A stretch of DNA of 44,811 bases, from the NCBI GenBank assembly GCA_021815805.1, contig JAKAZQ010000027.1:1-44811 (forward strand), in the 5' to 3' direction. The DNA is from Pseudomonadota bacterium. Its GTDB lineage: Bacteria; Pseudomonadota; Gammaproteobacteria; Burkholderiales; Burkholderiaceae_C. The stretch's first letter is position 1, and each line of letters opens with the position of its first letter. The position numbers and the translations under genes were made by a program. This document shows positions 8,124-15,859 of this stretch, piece after piece. The notes under the pieces are model-generated. The model saw nothing but the letters and a program-made list of their open reading frames with translations. It was not told the origin of the DNA and did no database searches.

Positions 8124-9902
8124 TCATGGCGCGCGCCGCAGCGCCGCCTCGTGCGCCTGGACCAGGCCGACGAAGGCCTGCGCCATGTCGGGCTCCGGCT
8201 GCTGCGCGGTGCGTGCGAGCTGGCGGATCTCGCGCGGCGTGCCGCTGGCCAGGATCTCGCCCTGCGACATGAGCACCAGGCGATCGCAATACTCCGCCTC
8301 GTCCATGAAGTGCGTCGTCACCAGCACGCTCACGCCCTGCGCCGCCAGCGCGTTGATGCGCTGCCAGAATTCGCGGCGCGCGAGGGGATCCACCCCCGAC
8401 GTGGGCTCGTCCAGGAACAGCACCTGCGGGTGGTGCATCAGCGCGCACGCCAGCGCCAGGCGCTGGCGGTAACCCTGCGCCAGCTCGGAGGCGTTGCTGC
8501 GCGTCACCGCGCCGAGTTCGAACTCGTCGCAGGCCCATTGCAGCCGCTGCCGCCGCTCGGCGCCGCGCAGCGCGTAGGCGGACGCGAAGAACTGCAGGTT
8601 CTGCGCCACGCTGAGGTTGCCGTACAACGCGAATCGCTGTGCCACGTAGCCGATGCGCCGGCGCGCCTGCATCGAGGCGTGGCGCATGTCCTCGCCGGCC
8701 ACGCGCAGGCTTCCGGCGCTGGGCGCGAGCAGGCCGCAGAGCATGCGAAAGGTCGTGCTCTTGCCGGCGCCGTTGGCGCCGAGCAGCCCGAACACCTCGC
8801 CGCGACGCACCTCGAAGCCGATATCGCGCACGGCCACGAACGCCCCGAAGCTGCGACGCAGCCCATGCACCTCGATGACCGGTGCCGGTGCCGGTGCCGG
8901 TGCCGGTGCCGGCGTCGTCGCGTCGACGCCGAAGGCGCGCGGCGGCGCCGCGGCCGGTGCCGCCACGGTGGCCGGCGCGGCCTGGCGGCGCCGCAGCGCG
9001 ACGACAAAGGCGTCCTCGAACAGCGGCTCGCGCGGCTCCCAGGTCTCGCCCGGCTGCGCCGGCGGCGGCAGCGCGTCCAGCACCACGCGCACGCCCTCGC
9101 CCTGCAGCAGCGCGTCGGCCACGCCGGGGCGGCGCTGCAGGGCCAGCTGCAACTGCCGGCGCCCGAGCGCGCTGCTGCGCACCATGTGGCAGCGTCCGCG
9201 CAGCGGGGCCTGGAAATCCGCCGCGGCGCCCTGCGCCAGCACGCGCCCCTGCTGCAGCAGCACGATGTGCTGGCACCACTGCGCCTCGTCCAGATACGCG
9301 GTGCTCACCAGCACGCTGGTGCCGTGCCGGCGCATGCCGACGATGATGTCCCACAACTCGCGCCGGGAGATGGGGTCGACGCCGACGGTCGGCTCGTCGA
9401 GCAGCAGCAGGCGCGGCTGGCGCAGCAGGGCGCAAGCCAGCCCGAGCTTCTGGCGCATGCCACCGGACAGCGCGCCGGCGCGCCGCCCGCCGAACGGCGC
9501 CAGCGCGGTGAGGCGCAGCAGGTCGGCGAAGCGCGCCGCCCGCGCGGCGTGCGCAAGCCCCTGCAGATCGGCGTACAGCTCGAGGTTTTCCTGCACGCTG
9601 AGCTCGTCGTAGAGGCCGAAACGCTGCGGCATGTAGCCGATGGACTCCGGGATGGCGTGCGCCTGGTCCACGCTGTGCAGGCCGAACACGCGCACCTCGC
9701 CGGCGTCCGGGCGCAGCAGCGCCGCGGCCAGGCGCAGCAGCGTGGTCTTGCCCGCGCCGTCGGGGCCGAACAGCCCGCTGACCACGCCGCGCGGAATGCT
9801 CAGGTCGAGTTCGCGCAGCGCCTGCACCGCGCCCGCGCCACGCCCGAAACTCTTGCTCGCGCCGCGCACCAGCAGCGCCGGGGCCGTGTCAGCGACAGGC
9901 AT
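8124..9902 (-). CDS. ybhF: Double-domain ABC exporter ATPase (YbhF-like)
   Basis: A 592-aa protein with two complete nucleotide-binding domains. Domain 1: Walker A GPDGAGKTT (46-54), signature LSGGM (146-150), Walker B LLLLDEPTVGVDP. Domain 2: Walker A GANGAGKST (376-384), signature-like LAQGY (475-479), Walker B VLFLDEPTSGVDP. The domains are joined by a ~45-residue Ala/Pro-rich linker that includes a run of Pro-Ala pairs encoded by a perfect hexanucleotide repeat (8881-8910). It powers the permease pair downstream. Its start overlaps the 3' end of the membrane fusion gene by 14 nt. The degenerate second signature is usual for this subfamily as far as I recall. Confidence 0.92.
   Translation of the reverse strand: MPVADTAPALLVRGASKSFGRGAGAVQALRELDLSIPRGVVSGLFGPDGAGKTTLLRLAAALLRPDAGEVRVFGLHSVDQAHAIPESIGYMPQRFGLYDELSVQENLELYADLQGLAHAARAARFADLLRLTALAPFGGRRAGALSGGMRQKLGLACALLRQPRLLLLDEPTVGVDPISRRELWDIIVGMRRHGTSVLVSTAYLDEAQWCQHIVLLQQGRVLAQGAAADFQAPLRGRCHMVRSSALGRRQLQLALQRRPGVADALLQGEGVRVVLDALPPPAQPGETWEPREPLFEDAFVVALRRRQAAPATVAAPAAAPPRAFGVDATTPAPAPAPAPAPVIEVHGLRRSFGAFVAVRDIGFEVRRGEVFGLLGANGAGKSTTFRMLCGLLAPSAGSLRVAGEDMRHASMQARRRIGYVAQRFALYGNLSVAQNLQFFASAYALRGAERRQRLQWACDEFELGAVTRSNASELAQGYRQRLALACALMHHPQVLFLDEPTSGVDPLARREFWQRINALAAQGVSVLVTTHFMDEAEYCDRLVLMSQGEILASGTPREIRQLARTAQQPEPDMAQAFVGLVQAHEAALRRAP
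8881..8910. repeat. Hexanucleotide tandem repeat, 5 x GGTGCC, in the ATPase linker
   Basis: Five uninterrupted copies of GGTGCC lie inside the double ATPase gene. Read on the coding (minus) strand they give alternating Pro and Ala in the linker between the two nucleotide-binding domains. Because the unit is 6 bp, slippage would change linker length by two residues without breaking the frame. Confidence 0.95.
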
Positions 9903-10920
9903 CGGAGGCGGCCCCCGCGGCGTTGTCGCGCAGCGCGATGCGCACCGTCACCGGCATGCCCAGGCGCAGGCCCGCCGCCGGGCCGCACACGTACACGCGC
10001 ATGCGATAGACGAGCTCGGTGCGCAACTGCGAGGTCTCGACCTGCCTGGGCGTGAACTCCGCGGTCGGCGAGATGAAACCGATCCAGGCGGCGAACGGCC
10101 GTCCGGGGAAGCTGTCGCTGAACACCTCGGCGTGCATGCCCGGAGCCACCTTGCCGAGATCCGGCTCGCCGACGTAGGCACGCACCCACAGCGGGTCGCG
10201 CAGCGCCAGCGTGAGCACCGGGACCTGCGGCGAAGCCATGTCGCCGACCTCGAGAATGCGGTTTTCCACCACGCCGTCGGACGGCGCACGCAAGGTGGCG
10301 TCGGCGAGCTGGCGCTGCGCCAGCGCGAGCGCTGCGCGATCCGCCTCGACCAGCGCGGCGGCGGCGGCGACATCCTGGCGCCGCGGCCCCTGCAGCGCCA
10401 GGCTCAGCGCCTGCGCGGCCCGCTCCTGCGCGGCCTGCGCGCCGCGCAGCGCGGCCGTGGCATTGTCCAGATCCTGGCGCGGCAGGAAACCGGAGTCGAC
10501 CAGCCGGCGCTGCCTGCGCCAGCTGACGCGCGCATTGACCAGCGTGGCGCGCGCCGCCTGCAGCTCGGCGCGCGCCTGCGCGATCTCCTGCGGACGGCTG
10601 CCGGCGCGCAGGCGCGCCAGCACATTGCGCTGCGCGGCCAGCGTGGCGACCGCGCGCTGCGCCTGGTCGCGCAGGCGCTGGTCGTCGAGTCGCGCCACGA
10701 CCTGCCCCTTGCGCACGCGCTCGCCCTCGCGCACCGCCAGGTCGCGGATGCGCCCGACGGCGTCGAAGGCCAGTTGCACCTGGCGCAGGTCGACATTGCC
10801 GTACAGCGTGAGCCGCGGCGCCTGCGCCTGGCGCGGTCGTGCCAGCCACCAGACCAGCGCCAGCGCCGCCAGCAACAGCAGCGCCGCCGGCAGGATGATC
10901 ATGCGCTTGCGCAGGGGCAT
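9889..10920 (-). CDS. ybhG: HlyD/YbhG-type periplasmic membrane fusion protein
   Basis: A 343-aa adaptor of a tripartite efflux system. A single N-terminal membrane anchor (about 8-26) is followed by a lipoyl/barrel-sandwich half (NVDLRQVQLAFDAVGRI, then EGERVRKGQVVARLDD), a long Gln/Ala/Arg-rich coiled-coil hairpin (about 75-190), the second lipoyl half (LRAPSDGVVENR) and a beta-barrel domain. The ATG at 10920 was chosen because it places the anchor at the N-terminus; an in-frame ATG 96 nt upstream would add a Pro/Arg-rich stretch unlike the family. It is first gene of the exporter operon and divergent from a TolC-like gene. An FNR-like promoter candidate lies 63-103 nt upstream. Confidence 0.88.
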   Translation of the reverse strand: MPLRKRMIILPAALLLLAALALVWWLARPRQAQAPRLTLYGNVDLRQVQLAFDAVGRIRDLAVREGERVRKGQVVARLDDQRLRDQAQRAVATLAAQRNVLARLRAGSRPQEIAQARAELQAARATLVNARVSWRRQRRLVDSGFLPRQDLDNATAALRGAQAAQERAAQALSLALQGPRRQDVAAAAALVEADRAALALAQRQLADATLRAPSDGVVENRILEVGDMASPQVPVLTLALRDPLWVRAYVGEPDLGKVAPGMHAEVFSDSFPGRPFAAWIGFISPTAEFTPRQVETSQLRTELVYRMRVYVCGPAAGLRLGMPVTVRIALRDNAAGAASDACR

Positions 10921-10982
10921 GGTTCGAGAGCTTCCGCGGGGAGGACGCGATGGCGGACCGCCAAGCGTTTTCTCCTGCGGGA

Positions 10983-11023
10983 ATTGTCGCAGCCGGGCCC
11001 GGATGTTTTCTGCCAAAGATCAA
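10983..11023 (-). promoter_or_regulatory. Candidate FNR-type promoter of the ybhG operon
   Basis: Read toward ybhG, the intergenic region holds TTGAT-CTTT-GGCAG (11023 to 11010): a perfect FNR half-site and a poor second one. After 21 nt comes GACAAT (10988 to 10983), 4 of 6 matches to TATAAT. This is the spacing of a class II FNR/CRP promoter. The site also lies 27 bp upstream of the divergent tolC-like ATG, so it might affect both genes. Prediction only. Confidence 0.4.
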
Positions 11024-11049
11024 GCTTTCCTCATCCCGCGACGCATAGC

Positions 11050-12540
11050 ATGCTGCGCAGGTGGCCGATCGACCGCCTGCCCTCGCCCATGCCGATGCCC
11101 GCCGCCGCCTCCACTCCCCGCCCGGCCCGCAGCCGCCGCGCCGTCTGCGCGCTGGCTGCGCTGCTGGCCGTGGCTTGCAGCGCGCCGGCGCGCGCGCAGA
11201 CGCTGCTGCAGGCGTTTGCGCGTGCCCAGCAGCACCAGCCGCAGCTGCGCGGCGCACGCGCCGCCTACGCCGCCGCGCTGCAGCGCGTGCCGGCGGCGCG
11301 TGCGCGGCTGCTGCCGCAGATCAGCGCCAGCGCCGGCCTCGCCGACGGCCTGCACGACGAGACCGGCACGCCGCTGCTGCGCATGTTCGGGCTGGTCACC
11401 CACTGGAACTTCCTGCAACGCGATGTCGGCGTCGACGCCACGCAGGCGCTGTATGCACCGGGCGACGACATCGCGGTGCGCCAGGCGCGGCTGGCTGCCG
11501 AGATCGCCTATGCGCGCCTGGCCCGCGCCGATCAGGAATTGATCCTCGCGGTGGCCCAGGACTACTTCGACCTGCTGGCCGCGCGCGACAGCGTGCAGTC
11601 GCTGCGCGGCGAGCAACGGGCGACGCTGCGCCAGCTGCAGGCGGCGCATGCGCAGTTCGACGCCGGCCGCGGCACCATCGTCAACGTCCGCGACGCGCAG
11701 GCGCGTGCCGACCTGCTGGCGGCGCGCCTGATCGCGGCGCGCAACCAGCGCGCGCTGGCGCGCGACACGCTGCAGACCCTGATCGGCGGCCGCCTGGGCA
11801 GGCCGGCGCCGCTGCTGGAGGCTGCGCGCCTGCCGGCGCCCGCCGGCGATGCTGCGCAATGGGCGGCGCGCGCCGAGCGCGACAACCTGCAGGTCGCGCA
11901 GGCACGCCTGGCCTTGCGCATCGCGCGCTGGCAGGTGCGGCGCACGGCCAGCGAGGGCCTGCCGCGCGTGCAGGCCTACGCCCGTGTGGACCGCCTGAGC
12001 ACGAGCGGCGGCGGCCAGGTGTTTCCGTTCGGCGATCGCATCGACAGCGCCAGCATCGGCGTGCGCATGCAGTGGCCGCTGTTCACGGGCTATGCGCTGA
12101 GCAGCCAGCAGCGCGAGGACGCCGCCCTGCTGGACAAGGCGCGGCAGGATCTCGAGGCTGCGCGCGAGACCGCATCGCTGCAGGCGCGCAGCGCGTTCGC
12201 CGCATGGGCCGCGGCGCGCGCGCGTGCCCACGCGCTGCGCGTCGCGCTGCGCTCGAGCGGCAGTGCGCTGCAGGCGGAGCGCACCGGCTTCGACGTCGGA
12301 CTGCGTGTCAGCCAGGACGTGCTCGACGCGCTGGCGCGGGTGTCCGACACCCGGCGCGAAGCCGAGCAGGCGCGTTACGACCAGGTGATGCAGTCGCTGC
12401 GCCTGAAATTCGCCGCCGGGCGTCTCGACGAGCGCGACCTGGCCGAGGTCGACGCGCTGCTGCGCGGCGGCTCCGGCGAGGAGCCCGGACAACCCGGGAC
12501 GCCGCGAAATTCGCCGCCGGCGAGCGCGCCGGCGCGGTGA
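11050..12540 (+). CDS. TolC-family outer membrane efflux protein
   Basis: A 496-aa protein with a Sec signal peptide (basic RSRR, hydrophobic ALAALLAVACSA, cleavage likely after ARA at about residue 46). The mature part has the two-fold repeated helical-hairpin organisation of TolC/NodT proteins: QAFARAQQHQPQLRGARAAY near the start, a central RQARLAAEIAYARLARADQE and a second copy after residue 280. It forms a trimeric outer-membrane duct. Its position, divergent from the YbhGFSR-like exporter, suggests it is that system's exit duct. Alternative ATGs at 11089 and 11095 would still leave a complete signal peptide and may be the real starts. Confidence 0.88.
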   Translation: MLRRWPIDRLPSPMPMPAAASTPRPARSRRAVCALAALLAVACSAPARAQTLLQAFARAQQHQPQLRGARAAYAAALQRVPAARARLLPQISASAGLADGLHDETGTPLLRMFGLVTHWNFLQRDVGVDATQALYAPGDDIAVRQARLAAEIAYARLARADQELILAVAQDYFDLLAARDSVQSLRGEQRATLRQLQAAHAQFDAGRGTIVNVRDAQARADLLAARLIAARNQRALARDTLQTLIGGRLGRPAPLLEAARLPAPAGDAAQWAARAERDNLQVAQARLALRIARWQVRRTASEGLPRVQAYARVDRLSTSGGGQVFPFGDRIDSASIGVRMQWPLFTGYALSSQQREDAALLDKARQDLEAARETASLQARSAFAAWAAARARAHALRVALRSSGSALQAERTGFDVGLRVSQDVLDALARVSDTRREAEQARYDQVMQSLRLKFAAGRLDERDLAEVDALLRGGSGEEPGQPGTPRNSPPASAPAR

Positions 12541-12562
12541 CGGCGCGCAAACCGGCGGGCGC

Positions 12563-13015
12563 CTAGGCCGCGGGCGCGGCGTCCCCGGGGTGCACCAGCA
12601 GCACCGCGCAGCCGCAGCCGCGCGCCACCGCCTCGGCCACGCTGCCCAGCACCAGGTTGCCCACGCCGCTGCGCCCGTGGCTGCCGAGCACGACGAGCTG
12701 CGCCCGCCAGGCAGCGGCCTCGGCGCACACCGCGTCGGCGACGCGCGGCGCGGCCGCGCCGGTTTCCGTGATGGCCGTGCTGACGTCGACGCCGAACTGC
12801 GCCGCCCGGTTCATCCAGTCGTCGAGCAGCAGCCGGGCATCGCTGTTCATGGTCGACGCCATGCCGGGCAGGCTGCCGGCGAGGCTGGCGCTGTCGACGA
12901 CGCACACCATGCGCAACGAGGCGCGCAGGCCGCGCGCCAGTGCGATGGCGTGCTCGGCGGCGTGCTGGGCGGTGCCGCTGGCGTCCAGCGCGAGCAGGAT
13001 TCGTGAGTACATCAT
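12563..13015 (-). CDS. Universal stress protein (UspA family)
   Basis: A 150-aa single-domain Usp. It starts with the family pattern YSRILLALDASGTAQHAAEHAI and ends with the ATP-binding-type motif VLGSHGRSGVGNLVLGSVAEAV (G-x2-G-x9-G-S), followed by a CAVLLVHP beta strand. ATP-binding Usps act in stress survival, often under low oxygen. The start is a double ATG (13015 and 13012); GGAG at the usual distance favours the second. It is the last gene of the phasin-phaB-ppk2-eRF1-like-usp series and converges on the tolC-like gene, leaving only 22 nt between the stop codons. Confidence 0.92.
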   Translation of the reverse strand: MMYSRILLALDASGTAQHAAEHAIALARGLRASLRMVCVVDSASLAGSLPGMASTMNSDARLLLDDWMNRAAQFGVDVSTAITETGAAAPRVADAVCAEAAAWRAQLVVLGSHGRSGVGNLVLGSVAEAVARGCGCAVLLVHPGDAAPAA

Positions 13016-13050
13016 GGGCTCCGGGAAAGTGGTTGCAGGCAGACGCGCGC

Positions 13051-13443
13051 TCACAGCCCGAGCCGGGTGCGGCCGTCGTGCGCGCGCAAGCACTCCCGCG
13101 CGCCGCGCACCAGGGTCTCGTCGGGCAGGCGCTGGCTGGTCTGCACGGCCACCACGCTGGCCGCCAGTGCCGGCGCATGGCGCTGCAGGTGTTTCAGGAA
13201 TTCGCTCTTGGCCAGCCCGGGTCCGCTGAGCACGACGGCGTCGGCGCCGTCCAGCGCACGCGCGACGGCGTCGAGAAAGGCCCGATCGGGGGCGGCGCGG
13301 GCCCCGCTCACCGAGCCTTCGCGCCGGTGCAGGCGCGGGTGCTCGGACTGCGCGATCACGGTCTTGCTGGTCGCCTCGTCGCGCAGCTGCAGCACGTGCG
13401 CCTCGGCATGGTTGAGCCAGACGACAAAGCGGGATGGGGGCAT
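13051..13443 (-). CDS. eRF1-domain/host-attachment-like small protein
   Basis: A 130-aa protein starting WLNHAEAHVLQLRDEATS, with a central DGADAVVLSGPGLAKSEFLKHLQRH and a C-terminal LVRGARECL. This pattern resembles bacterial proteins annotated as 'translational machinery protein' or 'required for attachment to host cells', distantly related to domain 3 of eRF1/Pelota. A very good Shine-Dalgarno (AAGGAG, 7 nt from the ATG) is present. It lies between ppk2 and usp, with 34-35 nt gaps, in the PHB/polyphosphate series. A ribosome-related role in dormancy is conceivable but is inference; the family assignment is from recognition only. Confidence 0.65.
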   Translation of the reverse strand: MPPSRFVVWLNHAEAHVLQLRDEATSKTVIAQSEHPRLHRREGSVSGARAAPDRAFLDAVARALDGADAVVLSGPGLAKSEFLKHLQRHAPALAASVVAVQTSQRLPDETLVRGARECLRAHDGRTRLGL

Positions 13444-13477
13444 GACAGGGCTCCTTGCCGCGACGCTGCGCCACGCC

Positions 13478-14272
13478 TCATGGTGCGATCAGGCCGGCGC
13501 GCAGCGCCTCTTCCGAATAGGCGAACACCACGTGCGGATCCGGGCGCACCAGGTCGGCATCCTTGCCGTGATAGTCGAGGTGGCTCAGCAGGTGGCGGAT
13601 CAGGTTCAGGCGGGCGAGCTTCTTGTCGCCGGCGCGCACCACGGTCCACGGCGCGTGCAGCGTGTGGGTGCGCGCGAACATGATGTTGCGCGCGCGGCTG
13701 TAGTCCTTCCAGTGCTCCTGCGCGACCGCGTCGATCGGGCTCAGCTTCCACTGCTTGAGCGGATCGGTGCGGCGCGAGCGCAGACGCTTGCGCTGCTCGT
13801 CGCGCTCGATGTCGAGGTAGTACTTGAACAGACGGATGCCCGAGCGCACGAGCATCTGCTCGAACACCGGCACGGTGTCGAGGAACTCCTCGTAGCGCGC
13901 GGCATCGCAGAAGCCCATGACCGGCTCCACGCCGGCGCGGTTGTACCAGCTGCGGTTGAACAGCACGAACTCCTGCGCCGCCGGCAGATGCGGGACGTAG
14001 CGCTGGAAATACCAGGCGGTGGCCTCGTGGTCGGACGGCTTGCCGAGGGCCAAGACCCGGGTCTCGCGGGGGGAAAGATGCTCCACCACGCGCTTGATGG
14101 TGCCGTCCTTGCCCGCCGCGTCGCGTCCCTCGAGGATGAGCAGCAGGCGCTCGTCGTGCGCGATCAGGTGCTTCTGGTACTTGACCAGTTCGATCTGCAG
14201 CGCGCGCAGCGCGCGCGCGTAGCCCGGAGCGGCGGAAGCCGGGGCGGGACTGGATGAACGGGTTCGGGCCAT
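13478..14272 (-). CDS. ppk2: Polyphosphate kinase 2 (PPK2 family)
   Basis: A 264-aa single-domain PPK2 that transfers phosphate between polyphosphate and nucleotides (ADP to ATP or GDP to GTP, possibly AMP to ADP). Walker A GRDAAGKDG is at 49-57, the lid region is KRLRSRRTDPLKQWKLSP, and the Walker B-region motif reads FNRSWYNRAGVEP (105-117). In many members I recall, the first residue of that motif is Asp (DRSWYNR); here it is Asn106. An ATP-regenerating role would fit beside PHB and acetate kinase genes. A possible own promoter (TATGCT at 14337-14332) lies 60 nt upstream, in the 121-nt gap after phaB. Confidence 0.92.
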   Translation of the reverse strand: MARTRSSSPAPASAAPGYARALRALQIELVKYQKHLIAHDERLLLILEGRDAAGKDGTIKRVVEHLSPRETRVLALGKPSDHEATAWYFQRYVPHLPAAQEFVLFNRSWYNRAGVEPVMGFCDAARYEEFLDTVPVFEQMLVRSGIRLFKYYLDIERDEQRKRLRSRRTDPLKQWKLSPIDAVAQEHWKDYSRARNIMFARTHTLHAPWTVVRAGDKKLARLNLIRHLLSHLDYHGKDADLVRPDPHVVFAYSEEALRAGLIAP

Positions 14273-14393
14273 GGCGAAACGTGGCGGAGCGGACGAGGGT
14301 TTCAGCGCGCCACGCGCGCCGTGCCGGACACAGCATAGGACGCCGCGGGCCTGCCGTGCAGCCCACGCTCGCGTTGCGGGTCGCGGCTCGGGC

Positions 14394-15119
14394 TCACGCC
14401 AGGTACTGCCCGCCATTCACCGCCAGCGTCGCTCCGGTGATGAACCCGGCACGCTCGTCGACCAGGAACGACACGGCATGCGCGATCTCCTCCGGACGGC
14501 CGAGGCGGCCGAGCGGGATCTGCGCCTTGATGCCCTCCAGGACCGGCGCGTCGATGCCGGCGAGCATGTCGGTGTCGGTGTAGCCGGGCGCCACCGCGTT
14601 CACCGTGATTCCCTTGCGCGCCGACTCCAGCGCGAGCGCCTTGGTGAATCCGATCACCCCGGCCTTGGCCGCGGAGTAGTTGGCCTGCCCGAACTGCCCC
14701 TTCTGGCCGTTCACCGAAGAGATGTTCACGATGCGCCCCCAACCCCGCGCGCGCATGCCCTCGATGACCGAACGGGACATGTGGAACAAGGCGTCGAGAT
14801 CGTCCTGCATGACGTCCCGCCATTGCTGCAGGCTCATGCGGTGCAGCATCGCGTCGCGCGTCACCCCCGCGTTGTTGACCAGCACGTCGACGCCCTGGCC
14901 CAGCGCGCGCTGGACCTCGCGCACGCCGGCCTGGCAGGCCTCGTGGTCGGCGACATCCCAGCGGAACGTCGGCAGGCCCGTGGCATGGCGAAAGGCCTCG
15001 GCCGCCGCCTCGTTGCCGCGATAGTTGACCGCCACGCGCAGCCCGTCGGCGGCGAGGCGGCACGCGATGGCCGCGCCGATGCCGCGCGTGCCACCGGTGA
15101 TCAATGCCGTTCGTGTCAT
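14394..15119 (-). CDS. phaB: NADPH-dependent acetoacetyl-CoA reductase
   Basis: A 241-aa short-chain dehydrogenase that reduces acetoacetyl-CoA to (R)-3-hydroxybutyryl-CoA for PHB synthesis. The cofactor loop is GGTRGIG (9-15), NNAG is at 82-85, and the catalytic Ser135, Tyr148 and Lys152 lie in NISSVNGQKGQFGQANYSAAKAG. The stretch VNGQKGQFGQ is diagnostic of PhaB rather than FabG. Shine-Dalgarno GGAG is 7-8 nt from the ATG. It follows the phasin gene by 28 nt and precedes ppk2 in the same direction. With phaC at the left edge, synthesis from acetoacetyl-CoA is covered; no beta-ketothiolase is in the window. Confidence 0.94.
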   Translation of the reverse strand: MTRTALITGGTRGIGAAIACRLAADGLRVAVNYRGNEAAAEAFRHATGLPTFRWDVADHEACQAGVREVQRALGQGVDVLVNNAGVTRDAMLHRMSLQQWRDVMQDDLDALFHMSRSVIEGMRARGWGRIVNISSVNGQKGQFGQANYSAAKAGVIGFTKALALESARKGITVNAVAPGYTDTDMLAGIDAPVLEGIKAQIPLGRLGRPEEIAHAVSFLVDERAGFITGATLAVNGGQYLA

Positions 15120-15147
15120 GGCCGTCTCCCCACGCAGGGCCGGCGCC

Positions 15148-15723
15148 TCAGGAGGCGCGCCGCCGCGCCGCCGGGCGCGCGCGCGCCGCGGCCGCGGCGT
15201 CGGGAGCCGGCGCGGCGCCGGCCTGCCCTGCGTCCTGCGCCAGGCGCTGCATCTGCTCGCTCAGCGAACGCGCGGCCTGCGCCTGCGAGTGGGTCCAGTT
15301 CTGCAGCGCCTGCGTCAGCATCTCGGTGCTGCCGCGCAACCAGTCGGTCTGGCCGTTGCCGGCTCCCGGCGTCGCCTGCGCCGCCGCCTGCAGGCTTTGC
15401 TGCAGGTGCTCGGCGCTTTGCCGCAGGGCCTGCGAAAAACCGGCCTGCATGGCGCCGGCGATCTCGCCCAGTTGCTGCACGTAGGCCGCCGCCTGCGTGC
15501 CGTCGCCGCGCAGCGCCTGCTGCGGCAGCGCCGCCCATTCGCGCGGATCGCGCGCCTGCAGCGCGTCGCGCATGGCCTGCGAGGTGTTCTGCGCCAGCTC
15601 GCGCACGGCCTGCAGGTGCAGGCGCGTCAGCTGGTCGAGGCCGGCCAGCGCGCTGTCGAACATGCCGGTGAAGCATTCGAGTTCGGCGCGCTGCGCGGCC
15701 TGGAGGTGCTCGCTGGGGTTCAT
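15148..15723 (-). CDS. phaP: Phasin (PHB granule-associated protein)
   Basis: A 191-aa, all-helical protein rich in Ala, Gln and Leu with no cysteine-rich or membrane segments apart from a single Cys near the N-terminus. The order FDSALAGLDQLTRLHLQAVRE, then LAQNTSQAMRDAL and AAAYVQQLGEIAGAMQAGFSQAL, matches the phasin family that coats PHA granules. The C-terminus is basic and Ala/Arg-rich (PAARRRAS), which could contact DNA or granule surfaces; that is inference. Shine-Dalgarno AGGAG lies 7 nt before the ATG. It is the first gene of the minus-strand storage operon, and its upstream region carries the best FNR-like site of the window. Confidence 0.9.
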   Translation of the reverse strand: MNPSEHLQAAQRAELECFTGMFDSALAGLDQLTRLHLQAVRELAQNTSQAMRDALQARDPREWAALPQQALRGDGTQAAAYVQQLGEIAGAMQAGFSQALRQSAEHLQQSLQAAAQATPGAGNGQTDWLRGSTEMLTQALQNWTHSQAQAARSLSEQMQRLAQDAGQAGAAPAPDAAAAARARPAARRRAS

Positions 15724-15787
15724 GGTCGGCTCCTGGCTTGTGCGGCGACGCGTGCATGGCGCCGCCGTCCGTGGGACATACTCCCGG

Positions 15788-15829
15788 AGTGTCTTCCAGC
15801 GCGCGCGATTTGTCATTGACCTGGATCAG
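15788..15829 (-). promoter_or_regulatory. Candidate FNR-type promoter of the phasin-phaB-ppk2-usp series
   Basis: Read toward phaP the site is CTGAT-CCAG-GTCAA (15829 to 15816), 8 of 10 matches to the FNR consensus TTGAT-N4-ATCAA. GACACT (15793 to 15788, 3 of 6 to TATAAT) follows 22 nt downstream. The dyad centre is about 99 bp from the phaP ATG. The spacing fits class II activation near -41.5. It is the strongest of four similar sites in this gene island. Confidence 0.5.
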
Positions 15830-15859
15830 CGCATGCCGGGCGCGCCGCGAAGACGCCCG

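Noticed and set aside
5920-10055. Long plus-strand open frames opposite the ABC exporter operon
   Set aside because: They read antisense through genes with clear ABC, permease and HlyD motifs and show His/Gln/Arg-rich low-complexity translations.
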